This document shows, one piece after another, positions 50,193-62,017 of a DNA stretch of 64,000 nt. A program made the position numbers and the translations under genes. Numbering within the stretch: the first letter of the stretch is position 1; each line of letters begins with the position of its first letter. The DNA comes from Daucus carota subsp. sativus (Eukaryota > Streptophyta > Magnoliopsida > Apiales > Apiaceae), in NCBI RefSeq assembly GCF_001625215.2, contig NC_030384.2, forward strand, positions 43,868,390-43,932,389, written 5' to 3'. The notes beneath the pieces were generated by a model. The model was not told where the DNA came from and did no database searches. It was given only the letters and a program-made list of their open reading frames with translations.

Positions 50193-51365
50193 TAATTATT
50201 AGCATTTTGATATTCACGTAATACCCTAACTGAGGCTTAAATATATGTTATTAAAAGAAGAAAATACATTATACTCTCTTTATTTTTAAATATTAATATT
50301 TGACTTTTTAACATATAGACTAAAATTATTATTTTCAGTTTCTTTAATCCAAATATAAATTTAATATTTTTATTCATAATAATTTAAAATAATAATCTTA
50401 ATTATTTAATCAATATGCTTTTTGTGTCAAAAAATTAAATATTAATTATTTAAAAATGAAGAGATATAGTGTTGGAGGGTAGTGGTCAACGGCCCTTACG
50501 AGTTACGATCCTCCAGTAAGACCAGTACCCTTTCTTTGTCACCGAGAAATAAGGATTATGCGAGTCCACAACCAAAAAAACACTGTGCAAGTTGTGGGAC
50601 ATATTCTTCTGATATATAAATAAAAATAAAAGAACTGGACCCTGCGCTAAAACAGGTCCAAAGGGAGTGAGGCCCATTTGGAGATACTAAAAGGCTTCAC
50701 AGCTGTAGAACCTAGGTCTTTAATTATGCGCCTAACTCCTTAATTCATGATTAAATTTACCTACCATATGCTCCCCACCTAAATCTAATTATAGTACTTA
50801 CCGCTTATCTTTTTAGTAATTTTTCTAAGCAAGGAGTCTGTTTATACTTGTATACAAAGCTTTTGTAATCAATCGACATGCCGTTATGTAATTGCAAGTT
50901 TGCAACCATGAATTGTACCCCCACCATGTATATTGGTTTAGATGATTAGACGTGGCATGAGGCGATTGGGTGGATTAGATGCTGATATATTATGCTTAGG
51001 CTTTAAACATTCTTGGCTTGACAATGATGTAAAGTTAGGAAGCCTCCAAAGTTGTTAACATGCAACTAATCAATCCCGCATATACTTATCCATTACTCCA
51101 CTAGTATAAACTATAACTACATATGTTAAAATAAAACGTAATTTTATAGACCTACCCACATTATACGCTAAATTATAAACCTAAACCTACCCATATATTA
51201 TAGGATAAAGTGGACATGAATGAATTTGCATTAAAAAAAAACTTATATTCTTATATAATCTCTTTACTTTTTATTTACAAGATATTAATTATTTTATTTA
51301 AGAACTTTACACAGTTGGATATTACATGATTATATCCAGCATAACATGATTGAATATGCTCTTAA
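50193..51365. other. intergenic, AT-rich, no gene recognised
   Basis: No open frame with a recognisable signature and no clear repeat boundary. Confidence 0.4.
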
Positions 51366-52099
51366 GGGCAACTCCAACCAACACCAAAACACCATTTTGG
51401 TGTCAAATTTGGTGTCAAATTCACTCCAACCCAACACCAATTTGGTGTAAAGTTGACACCAAATTTGGTGTCAAGTATTGATTTGGTGCAACTTTTACAC
51501 CAAATTTGGAGTTTTCCAAAATACCTACTATACCCTCACATATGTTAATGAAAACAAAATTATTCCATCTATGTCCCATTAAAGTTGTTTTATTTTATAT
51601 TATTTATTTTTTAATCATAATTGTTTTAAATTTTCTTTTTTTACTATTTTACTCAAGTTTTTTATTTATTTCCAAATATCAATAAATTTATATTCTTATA
51701 TAGAAGATATGTTTTTTAAATAGATTTGATTAAAAATAAAATACACAATGATTAAAAATAAATAGATAAGGAAGCTCATTTTGAACTTCGCAACGCCTTG
51801 ATCGAGCACATATGGGAAGAGCACGGGAATTCATATAATTAAATTGTCCTCTTGAATTTATTAATGAATTTATAATTATTTTAGGTCCTTGTTTATTGAA
51901 CATGTTAAAATTTAAGTACAAATTCAATATTGATATAAATAACTTAAAAAGAGAGAATATTCCATTTAATGTGTAAAAGATTCTTTTTGGTGTAGGATAT
52001 GGTGTTGATGGGTTGGAGTGAAATTTTGGTTTGGTGTAGTTTTCACACCAAATTGGTGTGTTTTTCACACCAAAATGGTGTCATGGGTTGGAGATGGTC
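51366..52099 (+). mobile_element. PIF/Harbinger deletion derivative, 734 bp
   Basis: The ends GGGCAACTCCAACC and GGTTGGAGATGGTC are imperfect inverted repeats with TAA duplicated at 51363-51365 and 52100-52102. Subterminal zones carry many direct and inverted ACACCAAA/TTTGGTGT units. In the middle, 51768-51842 (+) can be read as KEAHFELRNALIEHIWEEHG, then a stop. This resembles the C-terminus I recall for plant Harbinger-related nucleases, so the element may be a deleted autonomous copy. The protein match is from memory and is less sure than the ends. Confidence 0.7.
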
Positions 52100-52102
52100 T
52101 AA

Positions 52103-54293
52103 GAGCATTTCCAAAAATTCTAATTGAAGTTTGATAAATCATACTATAACTTAAAATCATGTATAATATAAATTTTATTCGCTACTGTGATTGAAATTAT
52201 TTCTGTAAATATATAGCCGGCTCATTTAATGATATTAGTTATAGTTGGCCTCAATTATTATAGTAAAATGTTATATTTTATTTATAATAATTTGAAATAA
52301 TAATATATCATATTTAATATATTGCGAATTAACATAATCAGTATCATCAAAATAAACTATATTACAAATTCAAAAAAATCTATATAATATATAAACATTA
52401 TTAGTAGAATTTGGTTTATTATTTTTAATTAAACAGTTCGATGCTCTCAAAAAAATCTAATATAAATTTTTTTTAAGGGTAAATATAACATTATTATTAA
52501 TCAGATCAAATAAACAATAGTAGGTACATAAAATAGCATTATATAAAATCAGTACTCAGATACGTATACTGTATACAGTACAGCAATACCGTGTCCATGT
52601 CAAGAAGTCATGTGAATATGTGATAGATAGACCGGTAACATATATTCTCTCATAAATTGTGGAGAGTGGGGTCGGCGCGTGTAACATGTTGCAGCCTTTT
52701 ATTTCTTTCTTCTCTCAGTGACTCAGTCTATGGACTACTCGTTGTAGCAAGTAGTAATTAGTTGTACCACCCTTTTAACGGAACCATAATCACACCCCTC
52801 CACAAGCGCCTAATGTGTCTCCCATGGAATCCTATATACACTAGACTAGACTCAGATACCTGTGATATTTATATACATTTTACACACAACATATATCTTT
52901 ACAGAACATAGAGAGAGAAAGATGGCTCTACTCAAGCTCTCTTCTCCTTTTCTTTTACAAAAGTAGTCTGTAGTCATCTCTCTCTCTCAGATTCTTCTTC
53001 CTCTTCTTCCCACCTTGTCTCCATCTCTTTCCCTCCATCTTTCTCTCTCTCTCCATCTCTCTCTCACCACCTCCCTCCATCTCTCTCTCTCTCTCTCTCC
53101 CCCACACACACTCTCTCTGTTGCAGATGTGAAAGAAACATGCATCTGCTATCTTCTTGTTATAATTCCTAGTAGCATTGTTCCAAGCTCCTGCCTTCACT
53201 TGATTCTTTACTGTAAGTTTCACTTTGCCTTCTCATTTTCTTACTTAAACCTTTCTCTTTTCTATCAACTCTCAAGGGTTTACTTTTCATTTTCTTTATC
53301 TTCTCAGGGTATATCAAGTTCTGACCTTGAATGTGCTTGATTTAAGTTCTAATTAGGTAAATGTGTATATATATATTGGATCTTTCTATATGTATGTATT
53401 CTTTATGTGATTTAATATAACCCGTGTTGAATGTATATTATTATACTTTAGAAGGTGATGAGGGCTAAGTTTGTTGGAATGGACTAGATGAAAATGACTG
53501 TTTTCCCAATAGCCACTTACAAATTACAATCAATTCCGTCCCTTATATCTGGCCTCAATTTGATCACAAAATTTCTCTCATTCTCCATCTTCAGCTCTGT
53601 CAACATCACAAGTACGATAAGATTATGCATCATTCTCATCATTTCTGATATGATTTTTCGCAATTTTAGAAATCAGTTTAATCTTTCAACGCATTTTTGG
53701 TTATTGGTATTTATTCATGTAAGATTTATTGATAGTTTAACTTAATATATTGATCTACTGTTCTGATTGGAGAATTGGTGCTTCATTAGCTCATAAAAGT
53801 TATGTCAATGACCTTAGCAATGGTTTAGAGGAGTATTTTAAGTTAGTCAACATTTGGCATTAATGATATCGACCAGTTAAACACATTTAGACGCAAGATC
53901 TTTCCTGTGTTAATGGAAGCAATACTTGCCTTTGATCTCTTTTGACCATCTTAGTTCATCTTTGCACACCAAGTACTTTTTCACTGCATCTGGTTACAGA
54001 TACTGACTCCTAATATCTCAGCTATAGTTTCTCTTGCGTCGTGGAATTCTCATTCCTTTGCGTAGCTTATAATATTGTTTCACTTACGCGTGTGATTCTC
54101 TGCATAGCTTATAATCTTGATATAATGAATGCTTTTACTTTATTAGGGTTAGAAACTTATACAATTACATTGCTCATATCTTCTTTATACTGGCCTTATT
54201 AGTTTTGTGATCTATGATGACTAACACATTCCACTGATTTTCTTTACTGTGTTTTTGTCATCGATTGATTAGCAGAACATAAAATCTAGACCA
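52103..54293. promoter_or_regulatory. SCAB1 upstream region and spliced 5' leader
   Basis: AT-rich DNA to about 52660, then a likely promoter. A CT-rich leader with a long CT microsatellite spans about 52978-53117. An acceptor-like GATTAGCAG at about 54266-54274 just before the ATG suggests a 5'-UTR intron. A 14-codon upstream frame (52922-52966, MALLKLSSPFLLQK) could lie in the leader. Transcript ends are inferred. Confidence 0.45.
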
Positions 54294-57200
54294 ATGACAA
54301 AGGTCAGTCCAGAGCTTGGATATGAGGGGCAAATGCCCGTGTCTGCAGACGTGAGCTTTGCTTCAGATCATTTTCCTGAATACAAGCTAGGTCCTGATAA
54401 TCAAGTCTTGGAGGAGGTGAAAGTTAATACGGAAGGCCCATCTTTAAAGGAGGTGGTTGTGCAGGAAACTTCTTTGTTGTCAGAGCAGCATAAACGTCTT
54501 TCTGTTCGAGACCTTGCCAGCAAATTTGATAAGAATTTGACTGCTGCTTCTAAATTGTCCAATGAGGTTCAGTTTTTCTTGCTAATTTTGGAGTATAGTG
54601 TCTTTCTAACTTACTATCTAACTAAATATACTCTAATATCCGATTCCAGATAATACAAAATAATCAAATATAATCAAATATCTTTCACGTTTTATATGCA
54701 AACTCAACCATTCTACTAAACTGGGATGGTCAAATAAGCAAGTCTTCCAAAATGCAGACGAAACTCAGAGATGTGGTGTCTTTGGATGGACATGTTCTTC
54801 TAAAGAAACTTAGGGATGCACTAGAATACCTAAAAGGGCAGATGACAGGTGAAAACAAGGAAGATATGGAAAAAGCCATTTCCATGGTTAGTTTTTCTTA
54901 CCCCCCCCCGCGCGGCAGTCTATAGATTTGGTTGCATATATATTGTTAGAACTTCATGAACTTTATCCTAAAATAACCTGTTTGTCATAATTTTTGTCAC
55001 ACTTGGACCCAAGTATCATATGAGAGTGTCTTGAGGGGGTACATGGTTATTTGTTTTTTTTTTACACTTAAAACGTGACAAGTCCATGGTTTCTACCTCC
55101 ATTTTTCATTTAAAGATCTATTTCTTCGCCTTTTAGAGGATTTGGGTCATGTCATTAACATGTGTCTTTTCTGGAAGTTTCATCTATGACTTATTCTAGT
55201 TCACACAAATTGTAAGTGAAATATTATTTGGCCATACTCTGCAGGTGGAAGCATTAGCAGTAAAGCTGACTCAAAAGGAAGGTGAGCTGATTCAAGAGAA
55301 GTATGAAGTCAAAAAGCTAGCAAGCTATCTCAAACAGGTCATCTACTGCACCAATCCAAGCTCTACTATACTCAGTGGTGTTATTCTAGGAATTTAACTG
55401 ATTAGGTGGCAGTACTCTAAATAAGCAGATATGATCTGCAACACATGCTTCCATAATATTGTTTTGAAAAAAATATAATAGGTTGCCATGTTTTAATTTG
55501 TTATAAATTCGTGTTTCTAGTTTCTTTGACATTGGCTTCTGTGGTCAATATGACGACAAGTCTTTGTTTCTTTGTTCGTGCTCACACTTTTGTAGATGTA
55601 GTACATGCCGGTGTCTGTATTGTTTATACTAGAGGTCTTACTTTGGAGAATACTGTACAACAAGATTTTTGCAACTGATACTTCTGAAATAATTTGTTAA
55701 AATTTTGTACACGCCAATATACTGACTTCTTGTAAGAAGTGTTTTGATCAACTTGTTTGTGGGTGTGGTGGAATTACTGCATCATTCTTTGTTTCTCTAT
55801 CTCTAGACACCGTTATTGTTTTATCAAACATGTCTGACTATCATGAACAATCCTTTGCTTGTTAATATCTAATGGCAAAGGAAAAGAGGAAAATAATCTG
55901 ATGTTGTAAATGTATTATAGTATTTGCTAGGTGTATACATAATTACAATCCATGCTCTCTTGCAGGCTTCAGAGGATGCCAAAAAGTTGGTCAACCAAGA
56001 AAGATCCTTTGCTTGTGCTGAAATTGAGAGTGCTAGAGCAGTAGTTCAGAGAATCGGAGAAGCCCTTGATGAACAAGAAAGGATATCACAAACGTCAGAG
56101 AAACAGGTACACATAGTGTAATGAACTGTATCTAGATACTGAGATAGAAATTGAAAAAAAATAATTTAAAAATCTCTATTTGAATATCCATAATCGTTGC
56201 AAGTATAATATGGTATATCATCTCATGGAAGTGAAGGTTGGTTTCTTTTTGGACTAAACTTAAAATGCTGCTAGGAACTGAAGGAACTAATGGAGGAGGT
56301 TCAGCAGGCTAGAAGAATTAGATTATTGCATCAACCCAGTAAGGTGTGTTAATATCCTGTGAATTACTCTTTATCAGTGGAAGTCTATATGCATTTTGGG
56401 TGTTTCATCCACTTTTCTGATATATGGTGCTCTACCAATGGTTATACTGGTTGTTAAATTTCTCTCTTAAGAAATTCGATAATCATCTGGAGCATACGTA
56501 AACAGAATTTAATAATCTCCAGATCCAGTGGCTCAAGGGGTTAATATGTTATGTGTTTTAGCCATTTTATGTATAGCTAAAACCTCTTCAATAGTTTTTT
56601 TTTATGTTATTCTATTCTGATGTATAAAATGGTTTTTATCTGGTACCCCTTTTCTGTTATTGTTGTTCAATGAACAAAATTATCTTGTGAAGTGAATTGC
56701 TGCATGTTTGATAGGTGATGGACATGGAACTTGAGCTTCGAGCACTTAGACTTCAAATTCAAGAGAAATATACATTTTCTCTTAAGCTTCAAAAACAGGT
56801 AGATTCTTTTCTGTGTTTATTTTTCAATACCTACACTTCAAGTATTAGTGATCTGCAATAAGTATACATGGGTTGCGAAAATTTGAAGATCTGATACCTT
56901 TGCATTGCCACAATATAAACTTGACGAAAAGAATTATTATTATTCACGAGAGAATCTGAATAATTACCTCTTGTATTATCTTTCTTAATTGTTTTCCTTA
57001 ATGCTTCATTATAGTCTTCTGCCCTCATTCTTTTCAGCTGACAATGAGTAAGTGGGCTGAGGCAAACAAGTTGAGTATGTATGAGTTAACTGGGTCTGAA
57101 ACATTAGGATCCATTATACGAGTCCAACCTCGCTCAGGGGAAGCTCTGGAGCTCTCGAGATGCTCAATTCAGTGGTATCGTTTGTCATCCGAAAGTAACC

Positions 57201-59861
57201 GAAGGGAATTTATTTCAGGTGATCCTCTATCTTTTGCATGTTAACAAAGGCCGGGTTTTAAATCATACATCAACTTATCTTTCTGTCTTTTACTTACAGT
57301 TGGTGTGATTACACATCATGAATCCTTTTTGTCTTAACTCATGAATTCTTTTTAACATTTTTAGACTTTAGAGGTAAAGTCTACAACTATGGTGTCTTTC
57401 TTTAGTTCTTTTGCTCATTTTGGCGGTGTTTTTTATTTCATCAGTGCGATTTGCTCGAAGCCTTATTCTTTTAGCAGTGAAATAGAAATGTATTCTGGAG
57501 TTATAGATAGTTGATGGTTTTATCATCTTTTCCCTACTGCTAAAGAGATCTGGCCCTGGGAAAAACAATAAAAACAACGGACATGCAACTGCTGCCTAAT
57601 TTAAAGGACCCAGCAGTGCATGCCACATGCTAATATGCAGAACATAAGCTACTAATATACTCAAAAGATAAAAATAATATCCATCTCTCTCTATATATAG
57701 AATTATATTTGCTAAATGCAACTAGAAACTAGTACACTTAGTCAGTAGTATTGTATTAACAACCAGATGTTTCATTGTAATCTTGCAAGTGATGTTTGAT
57801 ATTTCTGTTTGTGATCTATCGTCATATCATCTTAAAGTTTGGTTTCATCTTAAGTTATTAAACAATAAAATGCTAGTTTGATACAAGTTCCATGACCTGA
57901 TTATCTAGTATAACCAATATGATTATCATTTTAATAGGTGCCAATAAATCAAGTTATGCTCCGGAGCCTTTCGATGTTGGCCGAATATTGCAGGTTGACA
58001 TTACCTCAAATGGCCACAAAGCTGCAGTTACGACTGCTGGTCCAGTAGATCCAGGTTGTTATGATGGTACAATAAGTTGATATGCATATTATTGTATTGA
58101 CTTGCTGTTAGGGATAAAATTATGAGATTCGACTTCTAACACAAAGCGCACACACAAAAAAAATGTGACGTGGAAACCCAATTCCCAACTTTTATTATTA
58201 ATCAAAACCGTTATCAATAATACAATCAACCAAACTTAGATACTAAAGACTCACAGCACTCAAGCATCCGCTCGCGAGCGATACCTAAGTCTATATCTTG
58301 AGCACACATAAGAAACAAAATATGACTATGTATATATAGCCATCTCAAACTTAGACAAATCAGAATCTAATTATAAAATACCTAATCATAATCCTAATGT
58401 AATTTGATTTCTAACAAAAATCAGAATCCTATTCATACTGGGTTAATACCCAACAATCCTTACTATATTTTGTCACCAAAACATACTTTTTATAATAATT
58501 GTCTAAACATACTATTATTATCCATATATGTTTAGGATCACCCAAGCCCATGCTACCATTGTAATGGGCTGATACCTAACACTTGCAATAGTTCTCTTTA
58601 GGTTGCCTTTTGTCAAACTCCGGTGCTTTGATTAATGATTTCCTTCTTGTTTATCCTAAATTGATGCTAATCATAAATGAAGTTGAAATGCCTTGAAGGT
58701 TTTAATTAGTTTTTTTCCCGACAGCTGCTGGAGTGGGAACTTATGTTGAGACGCTTTCACGGAAATCCAATACCGAATTCAGCGTATGACATCTTGATTC
58801 TAACAGCATTCTTTAGTAACTGCAATAGTTTGTTATGCTGTTTTTTTTGGTTAATTAAGCACACACCCACTATACAGTCCTGCAGGCTACAGATGAGATG
58901 AGTATTAATATAATTCACTGTTGAAAAGAATTACTGGAACTATTGGATGCATAATTTAAATCACTTGCATCTCTTTGATCATGGCCCTAATAACTAATCA
59001 TGAACCAAACTTGGATAAACTGGACCAATTTGACAAGGTCACTTTGATAAATATAATGTGAGCATATTCATATCTCCTGAGTAATAAATTAGTAATTAGT
59101 CATACTAGAAATTTTATAGCACTATTTAAAACATATAAAAAATTAAGAGATACATGGTTAACTCAGTTCAAATATATTGTTTTTCAGGTTGTCATTTCCC
59201 AAATGAATGGTAGGAATTACTCGTCACATTCCGTTCATTTGTTTCATGTGGGGAAGATGAGAGTAAAACTTTGTAGAGGATGGATTACAAAAGCTAGAGA
59301 CTCATATTCGACATCTATGCAGGTACGCGTTACGACTGTTACCGATCTTTAGTCCTATATGCATAGCACTGTTAATATTCCATGCAAGAATTCAAAAATT
59401 ATCTCTGAGCCATGACTTTGTTTATATGAATTGGTAATATATAACTTTGCAAGTGCAAACAGTAATTAGTTTTCTGTACCCTGAAATGTATACAGCTGTG
59501 TGGATTTAGAGGCGGTGGAAATTTAGCAGCCAAATCTTTGTTTTGGCAAGCAAGGAAAGGTCAATCCTTTGTGTTGGTATTTGATTCAGAGCGAGATAGA
59601 AATGCAGCCATTGTCCTTGCCAGAAGATATGCTCTCGACTGTAATGTATGCAACTTCTTTATTTATCTTGCTAACTATATTCTTGAAAGAGACTTGTTAT
59701 GGTTGAAAACACACACACTTTTCTTATGATTTTATCAGACAAGAATGAGGCTTTTATTTAAAGTGAATATAAAAGATGATCGCAATCTAATAAGAACAAT
59801 TGACTAAATTTCACAGGTTGTGCTTACTGGGCCTGACGATATAGCATCCCTGTACATCTAA
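54294..59861 (+). CDS. SCAB1: stomatal closure-related actin-binding protein (SCAB1)
   Basis: SCAB proteins are plant-specific actin-filament binding, bundling and stabilising factors, needed for actin rearrangement in guard-cell closure. Twelve exons: 54294-54566, 54758-54886, 55245-55337, 55966-56106, 56275-56343, 56715-56798, 57038-57218, 57938-58054, 58725-58783, 59188-59322, 59496-59645, 59817-59861. All are GT-AG, and the total is 491 residues, near the 496 of Arabidopsis SCAB1. The N-terminal actin-binding segment includes LSVRDLASKFDKNLTAASKL. Coiled coil (about 90-260) follows (KLRDALEYLKG, VEALAVKLTQKEGEL, ELKELMEEVQQARRI). The C-terminal fused immunoglobulin-PH region spans about 280-491 (CSIQWYRLSSESNRREFISG ... 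LVFDSERDRNAAIVLARRYA). Intron 8 contains a 476-bp solo LTR. No frame damage seen. Confidence 0.94.
58106..58581 (-). mobile_element. solo LTR in SCAB1 intron 8, 476 bp
   Basis: The ends TGTTAGG and CCTAACA form the TG...CA inverted termini of an LTR, and the 5-bp duplication CTTGC is exact on both sides (58101-58105, 58582-58586). There is no interior or second LTR, so this is a solo LTR left by recombination. Minus orientation is favoured by a TATATATA promoter-like motif followed by poly-A signal-like AATAAT/ATAAAA sequence. Its family is not known. Confidence 0.88.
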
Positions 59862-61664
59862 CCAACTGATCTATAGATTTGAACTAATGCTGAGAGTATA
59901 ACAAAGGGGGTTTTAAGTGTGATTTAGTTAGTGTTTGCAGGGGGATGGACAAGCCATTCAACTAATATGGTTACATCCTTTTTAGGCATAGTTTTTTTGT
60001 TTTGCCTTGTCATTGGTTGTAACATTTTTTTATTTTTTATTTTGCTGTTTGTTTAAAATCTTTCAATGCTTATTGTTCTCGCTGATTGCATTATATGAAT
60101 CTATAGAAGATTTGGTGTGGCGTCTAGCTTTTTGTATCATTAGCTTCCTCTGTTTTACTATTCTATAAATTGGAATGAGAATGGGGAGCAACAAAGGCCA
60201 AAGATGTGGAGAGGTCTCATCTTTTTCATACTTGCTCTGAAGAAAACGCACAAGTGATGCGTTTACTTGCTGCTTGGTGGTTGTCATTTTTTGGTCGCTA
60301 AAATTTCGTACATTGATATATTTTAAGTGATTTGAAATGTGGAAATAGAAGAAAGAAATGGTAGGATTTCATAAAATCTTATGATTAGCTTTTATGAAAT
60401 AAGATAATTGTGAAATATATAGTTCTTCAAAGTCCAACCTTCGAAGAGTGTAAATTTTTTAAACAAAGAGATTGTATGATTTAGTGGATTTTGTTGGTTT
60501 ATCAAAGTTCTGTTAAATTATGAGATTTTGAGATAAATTTATTTAAATTTGTGAAACTTTGTATTGGTTTTAAATATCGTAGTTCTTGTGATAATCTGTG
60601 CAAAATTACCGTTAACCATAATTATTTTTGATATGATTATATATACTTACATCTCACTAATAATTTTTTAAGAAAAGTTTTTAATGGAATATACTCTCTC
60701 AAATATGAATTTTAAAAGATTGTTTTTTTTTTTTATGGAAATTTTGAAAGATTGTTAAATTTAGGTAATTAAGTTTCGTTCCTTTGTGAAATTCAGATAT
60801 ATTTTATTCGCATTTTAAGAAATGCATTACAATTGTTTTCAAAAAAAAAGAAAAAAGAAATGCATTACAATTGTGAAGTATTTAATTAAGATTTTGAATT
60901 ATTTTATGAATTTTGATGGATTCAATTAGTTAAATTATATTTAAATCTGGTGACATTGATTTGGAATCATTAATATTTGATTAGATTTTTTGAAATTAAT
61001 AAATTTATGGATTCTTTAATATTATTCATGTATTTTATATTTATAAAAATCATTAAAATATATAAATTAATAAATGTGTAATAAACTGGATTAAATACAA
61101 CCCCGTAAGTGTATCCGCTTTGAATGAAAAAATTCTTCAAAATCTGTGATATTTGTATAAATTTCAAAATAATTACAAGATTTTTTTTTTTGAAAGGAAA
61201 TAATTACAAGAATTTGATGTATCTAATCAAAGTTTTATAATATATGTTAAATATAAAAATATTGGGTGAGAACTCAGGAGGAATGCCTAACATTTAGCCT
61301 CTTTTATCAAAAAGTACGATTATTAAATTTCTTAGACAACCAGCGCACTATTCTATTACAATTTACAGTTGTACTTGGGAAAATGAATCTCGATATGGGT
61401 ATTTCGAATTCTTATCAAACAAATGCATACCACAATCTTTTTACACGCTACAAAAACAAACGGATATTTTCAAAAAAAAAAAACAAACGGATAAGCTAAA
61501 GAAAATCTCACCCCCAAATTCAAAGTATTGTCTTTATAAATTTTATAGGGAAAAGAAACATTATTTTGTCAATATTTCAAATCTTCCCTAATTTATTAAC
61601 GAACAAATATCTTGCTATTTAATGGCTGTAAATTTGAGAAGAAAGAAAAAAAAATTGAGGGAGG
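59862..61664. other. SCAB1 3' flank and cyclin upstream DNA
   Basis: The probable SCAB1 3' UTR extends some hundred bases, then very AT-rich DNA follows. No gene recognised. Confidence 0.45.
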
Positions 61665-61675
61665 GCCAACGGTAA
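61665..61675 (+). promoter_or_regulatory. MSA-like element (site 1)
   Basis: GCCAACGGTAA contains the AACGG core of the mitosis-specific activator element bound by three-repeat MYB (MYB3R) factors (consensus YCYAACGGYYA). It lies 260 bases before the cyclin ATG and mismatches the consensus at the first and tenth bases. Confidence 0.55.
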
Positions 61676-61726
61676 CTTTAACTAAACACGTGGCAAGAAT
61701 AGGCGAGGAGATTAGAAATCAATCGA

Positions 61727-61737
61727 AGCCGTTGAAA
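61727..61737 (-). promoter_or_regulatory. MSA-like element (site 2, weak)
   Basis: On the minus strand it reads TTTCAACGGCT, with the AACGG core and partial flank match. Confidence 0.4.
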
Positions 61738-61775
61738 CTAGGGCTACAATCTACGGCTATTAGGATATGAAAATA

Positions 61776-61786
61776 TGACCGTTAGG
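61776..61786 (-). promoter_or_regulatory. MSA element, perfect match (site 3)
   Basis: On the minus strand it reads CCTAACGGTCA, an exact match to YCYAACGGYYA. It is about 140 bases before the cyclin ATG, in the usual range for G2/M promoters. Confidence 0.75.
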
Positions 61787-61924
61787 GTGCGGCCTTGGTT
61801 TTGAGGGTTCAAAAAGGGGGAGGGCTTCTTGTTCATTTCGATCCTCATTGATTTTGTAATTCAGAGAGAAGCGAGGGGGTAGAGAGAGGTTTGAGAGATA
61901 CCCACTTCAATTCAATCAATAAGA

Positions 61925-61967
61925 ATGGCTTCGACAAGACCCGTTGTTCAACAGAATCATCGAGGTA

Positions 61968-62017
<50 letters not shown>

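Noticed and set aside
52955-53223. Arg/Glu-rich minus-strand frames over the CT repeat
   Set aside because: Translation of a CT/GA microsatellite, not a protein gene.
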